This document shows, piece by piece, positions 25,801-35,500 of a stretch of DNA of 37,493 nt. The notes under the pieces are model-generated. The model saw nothing but the letters and a program-made list of their open reading frames with translations, had not been told where the DNA came from and did not search any database. This DNA comes from a virus. Where the stretch lies: positions 1 through 37,493 of IMG/VR virus record IMGVR_UViG_3300025818_000062. One strand, 5' to 3'. Positions within the stretch are counted from its first letter, which is position 1. Each line of letters opens with the position of its first letter. A program made the translations under genes and the position numbers.

Positions 25801-27137
25801 ACTGGAATAAGGGTCGTGCACATATAGTTTTTGAAAACGCAGCAGAGGTAAGAAGACTAAACGGAATCACGTATAGCGAAGCATACGCCGAAGATGTAGC
25901 CAACCTTTCACTATCTTCTTTCAACCCCTCTCTTGCTAACTTCGACAGCCTTGACGGGAGATACGGGGCCATTAACTACATAGGTAACTACAACGACGAT
26001 TTAGTTGCCTTACAGGAAAACAAGTTTTGCTTGATTCCTGTAAACAAGAACATCCTTGAGTACGCCAGCGGTAGCGCAGACGTAGCAGTATCTACTAACG
26101 TGCTTGGTCAGCGCAGATACTCAGCTGGTGACTACGGGTGTAGCAACCATCCAGAAGCTGTTCTTATTCAAGACAACAGCGTATTCTTTGTAGACGAATC
26201 TAGACAGGCTGTATGCGCTCTGACTGGGGGTCAGTTAGTTCCTATTTCTGACAAGAGCATGTCTTCATTCTTTGAAGATTTCTTCACGAACAGCCACACT
26301 AAGTATGTGAGCGGATATGACCCAAGAGACAATACATATTACCTGACTGGACTTGGAGGTACATCCGAGACGGTTGGGTATGACGCAGCAAGAGGAGTGT
26401 GGCAAAGCAGGTACAGCTTTGCGCCAGATATCTACTCTAACCAGAACAACATGCTGTTTAGCGCTAAATACACTAGCGGAGATAATCTGTTCTGGAAACA
26501 CGACAGTACAACATACAACAGCTTCTACGGAACAGGATATCCATCAGAGGTTCAGATGGTTTCTAAGCTGTCCCCTTCCCGCGTTAAGGTATTTAACGCT
26601 TTGTCATATGAGGGTGATTCCGCATTGTGGGATGTGTCTACGAATGATATAGAGACGGATCTCGGACAGATTACAGGCGGGATAACAGAATGGGACGAAA
26701 GAGAGGGTTCTTACTACACTTCTATGCCTAGAAATAAAAAAACTGATATTATATACACCAGCAAATCGATCATATCTCTCGGAACTCTAACGCAGGAAAG
26801 TCCAGGCGTGTACTCTTCTACTTTGAGATTAAACAGATTACCAATACCTTTAGGTTCACCAGCAAACGTCTCTGTTTTTGTAAACAATACACAAAACAAT
26901 ACACAAGTAGCGGTAACCTCGGTTATTGGAAATGTAATAAGCTTTTCTGGCACTCCTAGTGTTGCTGGTCCAGCCACGATGACTATAGCAAAACAAAATT
27001 ACAGCTCTACTGAAGATTCAATGCGTGGTCACTGGATGAAAATCAAGATGCAGAACTCCGATACAACTAAACACGAGCTATACTGCATCAACACACACAT
27101 AACCGACTCTAAGTCTCATCATCCGTTAGGCGGATAA
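22839..27137 (+). CDS. Tail nozzle / muzzle protein (tail tubular protein B-like)
   Basis: This 1432-residue protein probably forms the tip of the short tail. The N-terminus (IPRFLVSDEDERLL, then GAMTDALNVSIS, VLKNVKGT) matches the start of nozzle/muzzle proteins, where a short peptide precedes the beta-propeller. The C-terminal platform has DYGCSNHPEAVLIQDNSVFF and GGQLVPISDKSMSSFF (about 1098-1146), a pattern I recall from crAss-like muzzle or stabilisation proteins. The middle (about 370-800) is Ser/Gly/Thr-rich and may be inserted receptor-contact domains. Residues 845-853 (DSNSDGTVD) fit a calcium loop. It follows the ring gene by TGATG and ends 16 bases before the 313-aa gene. T7 gp12 is much shorter (roughly 800 residues), so this is an expanded version. 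Confidence 0.75.
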   Translation: MPIDKMIPRFLVSDEDERLLKEGAMTDALNVSISEDGDGSEGVLKNVKGTTAITGATLGIGDDEVKVIGQVSDSQLGYIYFFVATVGQTFVHDAIYRVNTNTNATQLVFKNTWLNFDEDGFVKADVLNGSFQQDGIIQTILYFTDNKNAPRKINVDRAIAGEYSGLSSSKLDYALNSIKAAPTKPPTFYFSTDTSIDANNFRLSTFQFAYQYVYTDGEESAISSYSSLCFPDSSSIIGIDNSSVGSVSTSNYYEDNVCNIKLNWSSISESPKNIPDVKKVRLLARKSNTGAFRVIDEFDPNANLNRYIYGSSVSVYDKDTAIYRFFNEGAYAATDANTVNKLYDNVPIKTEGQAITGNRLMYSNYSEGFANGDVNGDPVDATLTVSYSAARGGGENGSSANGISEDNSNTNGDIAIDFSTLFTTSNVPAGSTTTVKFETDPSGSFGDAPDGAIVLDAVDSLGGTFQVKFGEGPSGSGTASDIIPIYQVSDGWNFELTLTNASDMTHAEFATFFANNVTGYNFSKTYDVLHSAMQGVVVDGSNTTLFGTGDIVGLGSGNYSVTTAWTYTPADIDVSSAVVTLKPRIYFASISGWEGGTVGVNTYAITTQSFLGGGLQGTMFYDIPSANLTGKVFNSTANHSLSTFKAGSTHEIGVVYYDKYNRSGNVNKIGSVYVLPFGDSGRSGDNGPASISVAFNSQPPTWADRYQFVYPGMGSFDSVVSYTVGGAYYNATDDQDRRVYVSLNTLNDFSEEKSALLRYSFTEGDKLRVINYDSASGAYATNPLNVTYPRANDGSVIEFDVVGVEIIDSEKLHTGSNHQAGQEDPHHGTFLVLESPAIHANLQVDSNSDGTVDTGLKYVGFDWYSISNSTYPDSGNTAATNANYWGQRCLVEILTPSKIDKEVYYEIGESYPIGPPRDQNQGSNNHGPLRVLNYGDVHYRPTSCKTPFRDPNHQSQANEWNEEHPEDWRYETIYTESQSVSDFFSSSDWNKGRAHIVFENAAEVRRLNGITYSEAYAEDVANLSLSSFNPSLANFDSLDGRYGAINYIGNYNDDLVALQENKFCLIPVNKNILEYASGSADVAVSTNVLGQRRYSAGDYGCSNHPEAVLIQDNSVFFVDESRQAVCALTGGQLVPISDKSMSSFFEDFFTNSHTKYVSGYDPRDNTYYLTGLGGTSETVGYDAARGVWQSRYSFAPDIYSNQNNMLFSAKYTSGDNLFWKHDSTTYNSFYGTGYPSEVQMVSKLSPSRVKVFNALSYEGDSALWDVSTNDIETDLGQITGGITEWDEREGSYYTSMPRNKKTDIIYTSKSIISLGTLTQESPGVYSSTLRLNRLPIPLGSPANVSVFVNNTQNNTQVAVTSVIGNVISFSGTPSVAGPATMTIAKQNYSSTEDSMRGHWMKIKMQNSDTTKHELYCINTHITDSKSHHPLGG

Positions 27138-27141
27138 TAAC

Positions 27142-27149
27142 TATATTTG
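27142..27149 (+). promoter_or_regulatory. Candidate -7 box TATATTTG, 4 nt before ATG
   Basis: An exact TATATTTG lies in the 16-base gap after the nozzle gene, four bases before ATG 27154. Together with flanking bases (CTATATTTGTAGAATG) it differs by one base from the site at 29549. No terminator precedes it, so it would boost rather than initiate alone. Confidence 0.65.
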
Positions 27150-27153
27150 TAGA

Positions 27154-28095
27154 ATGGACCCAGTAACACTAGCAGCATTACTTAAAGGCGCAGGAAAGCT
27201 TATCGGGGCTGTAGGCCCAGCGGCTGGTCAGTTCCTAGGCGCCAGAGGAGCCACTGAAGCGCTTAAGCAGTCACCAGAACAAATCGCCGAGCAGTATGAG
27301 GAATTAAAGGCCGCTATGCCCCAATACGGCGTTGGTAGCGCATGGAACGAGTACCTCGCTATGTCTAAGCAAGACCCAGCTGCTGATATGCAGCGTCAGA
27401 TTGCCGCCGAGCAAGAGGCTTCTAGTGTTGGGGCTTTGAAGGCTGGTGGGGCTAAAGCGTTGTTAGGTGGGCTTGGGGCTGCACAAAGACAGGCAGCACA
27501 ATCGAGAATGGGTATTGAAGCTAAGTCAGCAGAAAGACAGCAAGCAGCTCTTGGTCAGTACGCTGGTCAACAGCAGAGGGTTCAGGACGCTAACACAGCG
27601 CTTCAACAGCAACTGGCTAGTTCTGAGTTCACTGCTCTCCGTGATGCTGAACAGTATAACAGAGGGTTAGAGGCTCAAAGAAAAGCAGCTCTGGGTCAGG
27701 CGTTTGGCTCTATCGCTGGGCAGTTTGGACAGGGTTTACTCAAGGGGATTGACTTTGGTGGAGGTAAATCTTTTGCAGACGCTGGTTTTGACGTAGGGCA
27801 ATACACAACGTTAGAGGGTGACGTGGTTAACCCCAACCTATATAGGGACGCGGGTGATTATGAGGACATGATGTCGGCTTATGGGGGTAATCCTTACAGG
27901 GACGGTGGAATGATGACAAAGGGTGCTTTCTCTCACAAATCCAACCCAATCGACATCATGCAAGACGGGGCTAAGGTAGGGGAGATGACTGGAGGGGAGG
28001 CTATCCTAAATCCAGATCAGCAAAAGAAAGTGGCTAAGCAATCACCATACTTCCGCAAGCTGATGCGTGAGTTCTCAATGAGAAACAGAAGATGA
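27154..28095 (+). CDS. Internal virion / ejection protein (313 aa)
   Basis: This is probably a protein packaged in the head and expelled before the DNA, as with T7 gp14. It is Ala/Gln/Gly-rich: a hydrophobic N-terminal stretch (TLAALLKGAGKLIGAVGPAA, residues 4-23) that could enter a membrane, a long Gln/Ala helical region (about 40-185), a glycine-rich segment, and a C-terminal signature with GGEAILNPDQQKKVAK (280-295) then QSPYFRKL. The GGEAILN type string recurs near the C-termini of phage ejection and tape-like proteins. It overlaps the next gene by ATGA. Its start lies four bases after a TATATTTG box. Function is inferred from composition and position after the nozzle gene. Confidence 0.7.
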   Translation: MDPVTLAALLKGAGKLIGAVGPAAGQFLGARGATEALKQSPEQIAEQYEELKAAMPQYGVGSAWNEYLAMSKQDPAADMQRQIAAEQEASSVGALKAGGAKALLGGLGAAQRQAAQSRMGIEAKSAERQQAALGQYAGQQQRVQDANTALQQQLASSEFTALRDAEQYNRGLEAQRKAALGQAFGSIAGQFGQGLLKGIDFGGGKSFADAGFDVGQYTTLEGDVVNPNLYRDAGDYEDMMSAYGGNPYRDGGMMTKGAFSHKSNPIDIMQDGAKVGEMTGGEAILNPDQQKKVAKQSPYFRKLMREFSMRNRR

Positions 28096-29531
28096 TTAAA
28101 TATCCGATGCCAGGCCAGGTTCCAGACCTTTACAAAGGGTTCAGAGAGGAGCTTGGTAATATAGAGAAGAGAAAACAAGAGAAAGAGGCCCGTGGTCTTG
28201 AACTGGCTTCTATGATTGAGATGGCTGACCAGTCTACTATGTTCGGTGGTGATTACTCCGAGGCGCAGCAGATGGCCCAGTGGATGACAGACCATATAGA
28301 CGATTTCACTGACAGTAAAGAAGGGATAATTGAGTTCAGGCAAATGGCCCAGCAACTCAATAACTTTATTGATGCGTCTGAGGCATACAAGAATCAGAAT
28401 TTCGGTACAGCGCAGGCAGGGCTATCGCAGGGCACTTGGATGGGACATTCGGGCAGAAAAGCATCTGGTGTAGACCCATACGAGAAAGACGGGTTCATGG
28501 ATGTTAAGAAGAACGAGGATTACGAGATGGCGTATATGGCTCTTAATCGGGAGCGTAAATTACAGGTTGATGAGAACGGGAGACCTCGACTGAGCCAACA
28601 GGGACGTATCGAAAACCCGTTTATGCCTAAGCTTGAGGAGCTTCCTTTTGAGGGAGGGTTTGAGTGGTTCGAGTCAAACTCAAAGGGTTATAGCTTCCCA
28701 GAAGGACCTAAAGACGCTAAAGACTGGATTAAAGCCAAGGCGGAGGATCCAAAACTGGAACGTAAGATTGCTAAAGCCTGGAAAGAAGCTAGCGGAAACC
28801 CTGGTGATTTAGAATCCCTTATGAAGGAGGATAAGTTTATGAAGGCAGCTAAAGACCAGTTTACTAAGGACGCTATGCGTTCCTTCCATACGCATTACGC
28901 ACCACCTAAGCCAGAGGTTGTGAAAGTAGACGAGGATAAAACACTCTCTGGCAGGTTCAAAAAGCTAATTGCTGGGCAATTCGATCCTGGGGATATGCCA
29001 AAGATTTCGGCCAGAGGAGAAGAGGAGGTTCCTCCATTAGGTGCTGCACTCGGAAGTATGCGATCCTCAGTCCCAGCACTGACAACTGGATTCGACTCTA
29101 TGTATGAATTAGCAAAGCCTATCACGGGAATGGCTATCGGAGAAGACAGAGAGATTGTAGGCTTCAATGTAGACGCCTTCGGCAATATGTACGTAGTAAT
29201 CAGAGAGCCAGGACAAATTGGAGGAGAAGGCGAGAATAAAGACGTGGTGAAATCGAACGAGCCAGGTATGATTCTCAGAACCGTTAAAGTTGAAGCAGAC
29301 TCTATGCTCTCTAGAACGTTAGACGACTACATAAAACCAGACATACAGCAAGCCCTCATGAATCTTTCTAAGAGAAACATAGAGAGTCTTCCGCCTGTCG
29401 GTCTTTCCGCAGCCAAGAATGCAGCCGCTGTAGCAGGGTCTATAGCATCTGGAGGTGACGGTAGTTATAACGCAAGAGACTATAAGTACAATAACTGGGG
29501 TATCTTCGATAGCGCTATGGCGTTCAGATAA
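28092..29531 (+). CDS. Internal virion protein, second cargo candidate (479 aa)
   Basis: This 479-residue protein is mostly helical and charged. The first 105 residues include coiled-coil-like helices (FREELGNIEKRKQEKEARG), and the middle (about 190-300) is Lys/Asp/Glu-rich. The C-terminal third is more compact, with REIVGFNVDAFGNMYVVIRE (about 354-373) as a beta hairpin, and the last 60 residues are Ala/Ser/Gly-rich. No enzyme motif is visible. It is coupled to the 313-aa gene by ATGA and sits before the giant gene, the same place as the gp15-like core protein in T7-type phages. The cargo role is inferred from this order. Confidence 0.62.
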   Translation: MIKYPMPGQVPDLYKGFREELGNIEKRKQEKEARGLELASMIEMADQSTMFGGDYSEAQQMAQWMTDHIDDFTDSKEGIIEFRQMAQQLNNFIDASEAYKNQNFGTAQAGLSQGTWMGHSGRKASGVDPYEKDGFMDVKKNEDYEMAYMALNRERKLQVDENGRPRLSQQGRIENPFMPKLEELPFEGGFEWFESNSKGYSFPEGPKDAKDWIKAKAEDPKLERKIAKAWKEASGNPGDLESLMKEDKFMKAAKDQFTKDAMRSFHTHYAPPKPEVVKVDEDKTLSGRFKKLIAGQFDPGDMPKISARGEEEVPPLGAALGSMRSSVPALTTGFDSMYELAKPITGMAIGEDREIVGFNVDAFGNMYVVIREPGQIGGEGENKDVVKSNEPGMILRTVKVEADSMLSRTLDDYIKPDIQQALMNLSKRNIESLPPVGLSAAKNAAAVAGSIASGGDGSYNARDYKYNNWGIFDSAMAFR

Positions 29532-29548
29532 GGATATCGTTCATTCCC

Positions 29549-29556
29549 TATATTTG
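29549..29556 (+). promoter_or_regulatory. Candidate -7 box TATATTTG, 4 nt before ATG of the giant gene
   Basis: An exact TATATTTG lies in the 29-base gap after the 479-aa gene, again four bases before the ATG (29561). The 16-base string from CTATATTTG to the ATG differs from the 27142 site at one position. It fixes the start of the giant gene. Confidence 0.65.
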
Positions 29557-29560
29557 TAGT

Positions 29561-32500
29561 ATGGATGAAAAAGACCTCCAAAACTACATTGAATGGGCTA
29601 AGAGAGGCAATCTCTCTAATAAAGCAGCAGCTAGGTATTTCCAGCTCTCTGGCCTGACGGGTGATGATTTTAACGCGGCTATGTCTCAGATGCCTGTAGA
29701 CGTAGACCCCAACGTATACATCAAAGAAGAAGAGAAGCAACCCGACCCGTATGCTGGATTCCAGCCGATGGAGCAAGAACAGATTAAGGGTATGTTTGAC
29801 AACGACCTTAATTTGATTAACGGGAGTGTTGTTCAACAATCTGAAGAAGAAGCTGTAAACTTCCTAAGAAACAAGTACAATCGATACGGCTTTCAATTTG
29901 ATGAGTCAATCCCTGGTGCCGACTTCATAAAAGTAACGGCTCCAAATGGAGAGACCTCTAGATTTAAATTCGGGGAGTACGCCGAAAGCCCTTACGAACA
30001 GGAGGTTCAGAGAGAGTATCAAACAAGAACAGAGGATTTGGTCTCTTTCATGAACAAGAACATGATTGAAGACGCAGATAGTATAAACGATTTAGCTAAA
30101 GCTAATTTCCTTGGTACTACAGTTTTTGACGACTACGAATCTATCGAGAACGAATCACTGGCTATCGAGAACGAATCTAAAAAAGTCCAGGAGGGACTGC
30201 GACAGTATGATGAGTTCTTAAACGCATACGAGGTAGCTCTCTCACAGAACGATAAAGAATCAGCCGATAAAATAGCTAGTGATTTAAGGGACATAAAGAA
30301 AGATCTTGAAAATCAACAAGCTTCTATTTCTCGCAGGGCAGACGCTTACACATCAAATGTGGGTAGATATTTTTCTTTAAAGGAAGATCAAGGGTCAACT
30401 ATCGGTATGATGTTGTATCCGTTTATGGGGCCTGGTGTTGAATCTGTTATTGAGGGGCTCTCTCAAATTGGTTTAGCCATTGGTAAAGTAGCTTCCGATA
30501 TCCCAGAAAAAGGCATCTATGCTCTTTCTGATCAGTCATTTGCGCGGGCATATGATAAGGCAGCTAAGGAGGCTGACTGGACAGACTGGGCAGATATGGT
30601 TAGGTCTGGTTATGGTCTTTCCGAAGAGAGGGTGGAAGAGTTTCAGCGTAGAAATATATTAACTCAGGTTTATTCTGGGGCTATGCAGTCCTTGCCTTCA
30701 TTTGTGAGCCCTTCAAGGTATTTTAACACAATTGCTTTGGTAGGGCAAACTATGCGTCATGCCGATGATATGATGTCTGGTGAAGAGTGGGATGACGTTT
30801 CCCCAGAGTCTAAAGCTAAATTCATCCTACCCTATGTATCCTCTCAGGTAGTGCTTGAGCGTCTTGGTTTCCGTCAAATGAAAGCCTTTAGCGGCTTTAC
30901 TAATAGACTGGTATCGAGAGCTATCGGTAAGGCTGGAGCAAACCTATCATCCAAAACGCTTTATGAAATAATTGAGCAGGATGTTAAAAGCTCATTAGGT
31001 AGAGCTGGTCTTGCTGCTGGCGCTTCGTTTTTTGCCGAGGCTGAGACAGGGCTTCTTCAGGAGATATCATCGGAAGCTTTAAAACAAGCATACAATCGCT
31101 GGGGTGAAAAAACCAATAATTTTGAAGTAGCTGAATCTACTAACGAATTTGTAAAGCAAGTCCTTACTGCTGCGCTTCACGAGGGATTAGGAGGGTTTAT
31201 GCTTGGCGCTCCAGGTATATACAGGGCTGGAAAGACTAGTTTCTCAGATGAGGATATGCTCAAGCTGAACGTCATGAGAAACGAACAAATCCTTGACATC
31301 CTGGATGCGAAGGACAGAATGGATGTGGTCTCTGGAAAAATGACACCTAAAGAGTATGCAAACAGAAAGAAGAAAAATAAAGAGCTACACGATATCGTCA
31401 GGCAGATTCCTGAAGATGCTAACACGTCTACACAAAAACAGCTCTTTAGATTGCTTCAAAGAGAATCTGACCTTAAAAACAGAGTAGGGAGCAAGGGAGA
31501 CCGAATGAGCGCAAGAGAGCAAACAGAGCTTTTGGATGTTCAGAACAAAATAAAAAAGATAGGGGCTGATTATCAGCAGATGTCTCCAGAGGAGAAACAG
31601 CAAGAGATAAAAGAAATAACTCAACCGATAACACCTACAGGGGGTACGGTCGTAGAGACAGCGAATGGTCAGAAAGTAGAAATCCAGCCAGAGGAAGTTA
31701 CCATAGAAGAGGATGCTGCTAATCAAGCGATGGAGGAAGCTCCGCAGAGCGAAGAAGGTGCTCAGCTTTCTCTGTTCGACGAAACAGAGGGGATGGCAGA
31801 ACCACAAGCAGAAGAGCCATCTACAGAGCAACCCGCACAAGAGCCGCAACAGAGAAAGGAAGACGTAGCTGATTTTGCTGAAATAGAAGTAGAAGGCATG
31901 ACACCAGAAGGTCTTGCTGAAGCTGGATTTTCACCTGAGTTTCAGGCAATTATAGGAAGAGTGATTAAAGCTGTGGGTAAACTTCCTGGTGGTAAGGGAC
32001 AGATTATAAGAAACCATAGAACAAAAGCGTCGATAGACGCCTATTCCAATGAAGCGGAGAGATTAGCACTTGAGTCTCAGGGAAGGGGTAACGAATTTGT
32101 ACCGATTCAGTTTGGAGAATTTGTATACGGTTTTGTAAACATAGTGAATGGTCAGCCAACTGAGGTTCACCTTCTAGACACAAACTCCGCAGAGTTTGTA
32201 GAGAGCGTGAAAGAAGCGGCTAGAAAGCTAAATCTTTCATACGCTATACCCTCTGCTACAGACCTTGTGTCTGAAGAGCTTATTACGCACTATATGCTCT
32301 ACGATATGTTTGGGAAAAATGGTACCAAACGAGAGGAGTTCTATAATAAACTTAAAGAGCTTTCTAAGAATAATCCAGCGCTAAAAGCGTTGATTGACAG
32401 AGTTAGATCGGATTATTTTAAAGCTTCTGAAGCTAAAAAACAAGAGGAGGTTATAGCCGCGTTCTTTATTGATTACAGAAAAGAGCCGTCAAGATACAGA

Positions 32501-35500
32501 AGCGTATGGCAGCGTATCAAGGATTGGTTTAATAATCTGTTTGCTGGCAACAGGGTCATCAATAACGAACAGGATCTCTTTGCTGTAGCAAATCAGGTGG
32601 TCAATATCCTAAAGGGTAAATCGGTAAAGTTAGACGTACAGCCTGGTGCAGCACCGCCGCAGCAACAAGCCGATGAGGTCTCTCAATCCCGCCAGCGTGG
32701 TGAGTTTACCTATCTACAGAATGAAACTATTTACTACGATTTCGACAGAGAGGCTGGTGTAGAGTATATGGAGTGGGCGACAGCGCCCCCACCTGTACCA
32801 CAGAAGATTAAGGTAAACGACTTCTACCATTTCAGAAACTGGTACAACAAGATGACTGCCAATCAGGAGTACCCTGGCATCATCACGAACATGTACATCA
32901 TCAAGGATGGCAAGCGCCAGAAGGTGAATCCTCCAAAGCCAAAGACCGATGCAGAGGGCAACAAAGTGGTGATGCAAAGAATGCCAACAAGAGCACAGAT
33001 TAAATCTCAAAGGTTTGTCACTGAGCAAGGCGATATAGCAGAGTCAAGAAGGCAGTACTCGGAGATGATTAAAGAGGTTGGTGATCTGTTGCAAAACTCT
33101 GTTCTGGCTGGTCAAGCATCTCTTCAGGATTTCTACCCAGAGGGAAAGGCAAATCTAAGGAGAGGTGAGCAAGACTTCGAAGGTTTGATTATCGCTAAGA
33201 AGAATATTCAGGCGGCTATAGATTCTGGTATTACGGAGGATCAGCTAAAAGAGATGCGAGGCACAGCCAGCTACGTATCCAAGCAAAAACACCCAGAGCT
33301 GTTCAATATGAGCGGTATTAAGCGTTTTAATGAAGCTGGACAGGGTGATATTATTTCAGATGGGGAAATAAGCTTTAGCAGAACATCAGGATATGAAGCG
33401 TCCAAAGAACACATTAAACACTTTACTGGAGGAAAAAAAGAACTTAAAGGGAGCCGAGAAGATTTAAATGGAAAGAGAGGGGTTAGCGTAGGGTTTGATA
33501 CTTCGTATATAGAGAGAGAAAAAAAGAACCCTTCTGGCATTAAAAAGCAATCAAGCCTAAAACTTTCTGGTAAAGGCGTTAAGCCTGAACTTAAAGGTAA
33601 TGAGATTATATCCACTCATTTAAACCCTCGGGATGCTGCCAGTGTAATTAGATCCTTAGAAGTACAAGCCAATCTCGATGCTTTAAGCAAAAGACTTAAG
33701 GCTGGAGAGCGAGGAGAGGTTGTATTGACTTTTAATTCGTTGAATCTAGATTCTATAGCGGCAAATCCATATGTCGCTGCAACGATAGCTCTTGAGCTTA
33801 AGAAAAACATCCTGGAAGGTATTGAAAAAGGAAACCAAATGGAATGGGTGGTAGAGAAGGTCCAGGATATACTGAATACCACAACCTCTAACATAGGTTA
33901 CACTAGCTTTGAGGGTGGGAAAGAAATGGTAGTTCAGAAGATTAGGCAAGCTTATGCAGATCGCGAAAAAGAAACACCAACTAAAACTCTATCGGAAGCT
34001 TTTGAAGATGTATGGGTATTAAAGAACGGCACACAAGATGTTATTGAAATACTTGACTCCTTTATAAAAGGGGAGGTAAGGGATCCGTTTGCCACCTCTA
34101 AAAAATCTTTTATTGATAAAATCGCTAAGATAATTGGTTACGAAAAAGCTCTTGACTTCGCTCAAAAAAACGACTTTTTAGATCCTTTTTTAAACGACGA
34201 GAATTCTGGGCATATTATAGCGTACAGAACCATTCCTTACATAGTTCGAGAAGACGTAGGAGTGGACTTGGGACTGGTTTCCGCGAAGATACCGAATGAC
34301 ATTGGATTTAAAGGCGCTATAGTCTCAAAAACTAAGAAGTTTGAGACTAGGATGAAGTTTATGCTCGAATTAATCCCTATAAATGAATCTTATAAAGATT
34401 TTAAAGGGTCTACCATAGGTGAGACTCAAACTGAGTCAGCAAGAGGAAACGTTAAAGGGGAAATTTCATTTTCCAGAGCTTCTGGGCGTGTATCACAAAA
34501 AGTTGTAGATGTTAGCGGGGTAAAAGGGGTCCCAGTGAACAGCCTACTGCAAATCATGGGTAAGGCTTCTAAGGCCGAACAAGCTGTACTGCAAAGTCTG
34601 TTAAGTGTATACCCTAACGTAAAGTTTATCCCGAAGGAAGACGTAGACGAATTCTTCGAAAAGAAGATGTTACAACCTCTTGATGAGGTGAGGGACCACG
34701 CAGATTACGGTTTGGACAGGTTGTACGGCAGAAGATACAGAAAGCTTGTGGCAACTACGGTTCCTTTCCTCGGAGATCCAGAAATTTACGGTACAGCAGG
34801 TGTTTACGGCGACCACTTCGATTATCCTGTGCATGCTCACATGAGAATGTTTACGGACCCTGAGCAACCAGGAGTTCTCTATGTTTCTGAGCTTCAGTCA
34901 GATACGTATCAGAAAGGGCTGGAAAATTCGTTTGGCAGAGGTCAGCTTCCAGAATCAGTAATAATTCAGCAATATGCTTCCGACGAGTTTGACGTAAGTG
35001 TTCAAAATCTTGAATTCCTAAAGCACATTTTAGAAAATTACGATGACTTCAGGTCGGAGCTTATCTCTGCTGCTGGAGGAAAAGAAAATGCATTTAATGC
35101 AGACTGGTGGGATGACGTGCTTCAAGGAGTGGAAAACGTTTCAGACGAAAGGGCGGGAGATGCACCCAATGTCGCAAGCCTTTTGAGCAATACACTAAAG
35201 AACGATCCAAACTTCAATGTAAGAGCGCTTAGAATCTTGTTGAGGCAGTTCGCTATGTCCAACCTCAACGCACCAGTTAACTCTACAGAAAAACAAATTG
35301 AAGATATCATAAATGACCACTTTAATAAGTATCCTTTTGTCCAGCCAGGAGAGAAAAACAATCTAGGTGGCTTTGCAAGTGACTTAGTTATCACTATTGA
35401 CTATATGGCTGATGCCGTTGCAGATATCGCTATTGGGGAGGAACTCGCAGACGCAAGCCACAAAGAGAGGATGGCGTTCTACGACGATACTGTAAAGGTT

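Noticed and set aside
31385-31849. Minus-strand open frame (154 codons) rich in Cys, Leu and Phe
   Set aside because: It reads the reverse complement of the Glu/Gln/Lys-rich linker of the giant protein, which by itself yields Leu/Phe/Cys-rich nonsense that resembles a membrane protein.
32270-32290. Possible zinc-protease motif in the giant protein (SEELITH, residues 904-910)
   Set aside because: It looks like HExxH at first sight, but the first histidine is missing and the spacing from Glu to His is wrong, so a metal-binding helix is not supported.
34211-34486. Possible ADP-ribosyltransferase-like domain before the second FSRxSG string (AYRTIP, then IVSKTKKFETR)
   Set aside because: An R...S-T...ExE order can be imagined, but the STS and ExE signatures are not clearly present. 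The call would be forced without a profile search.
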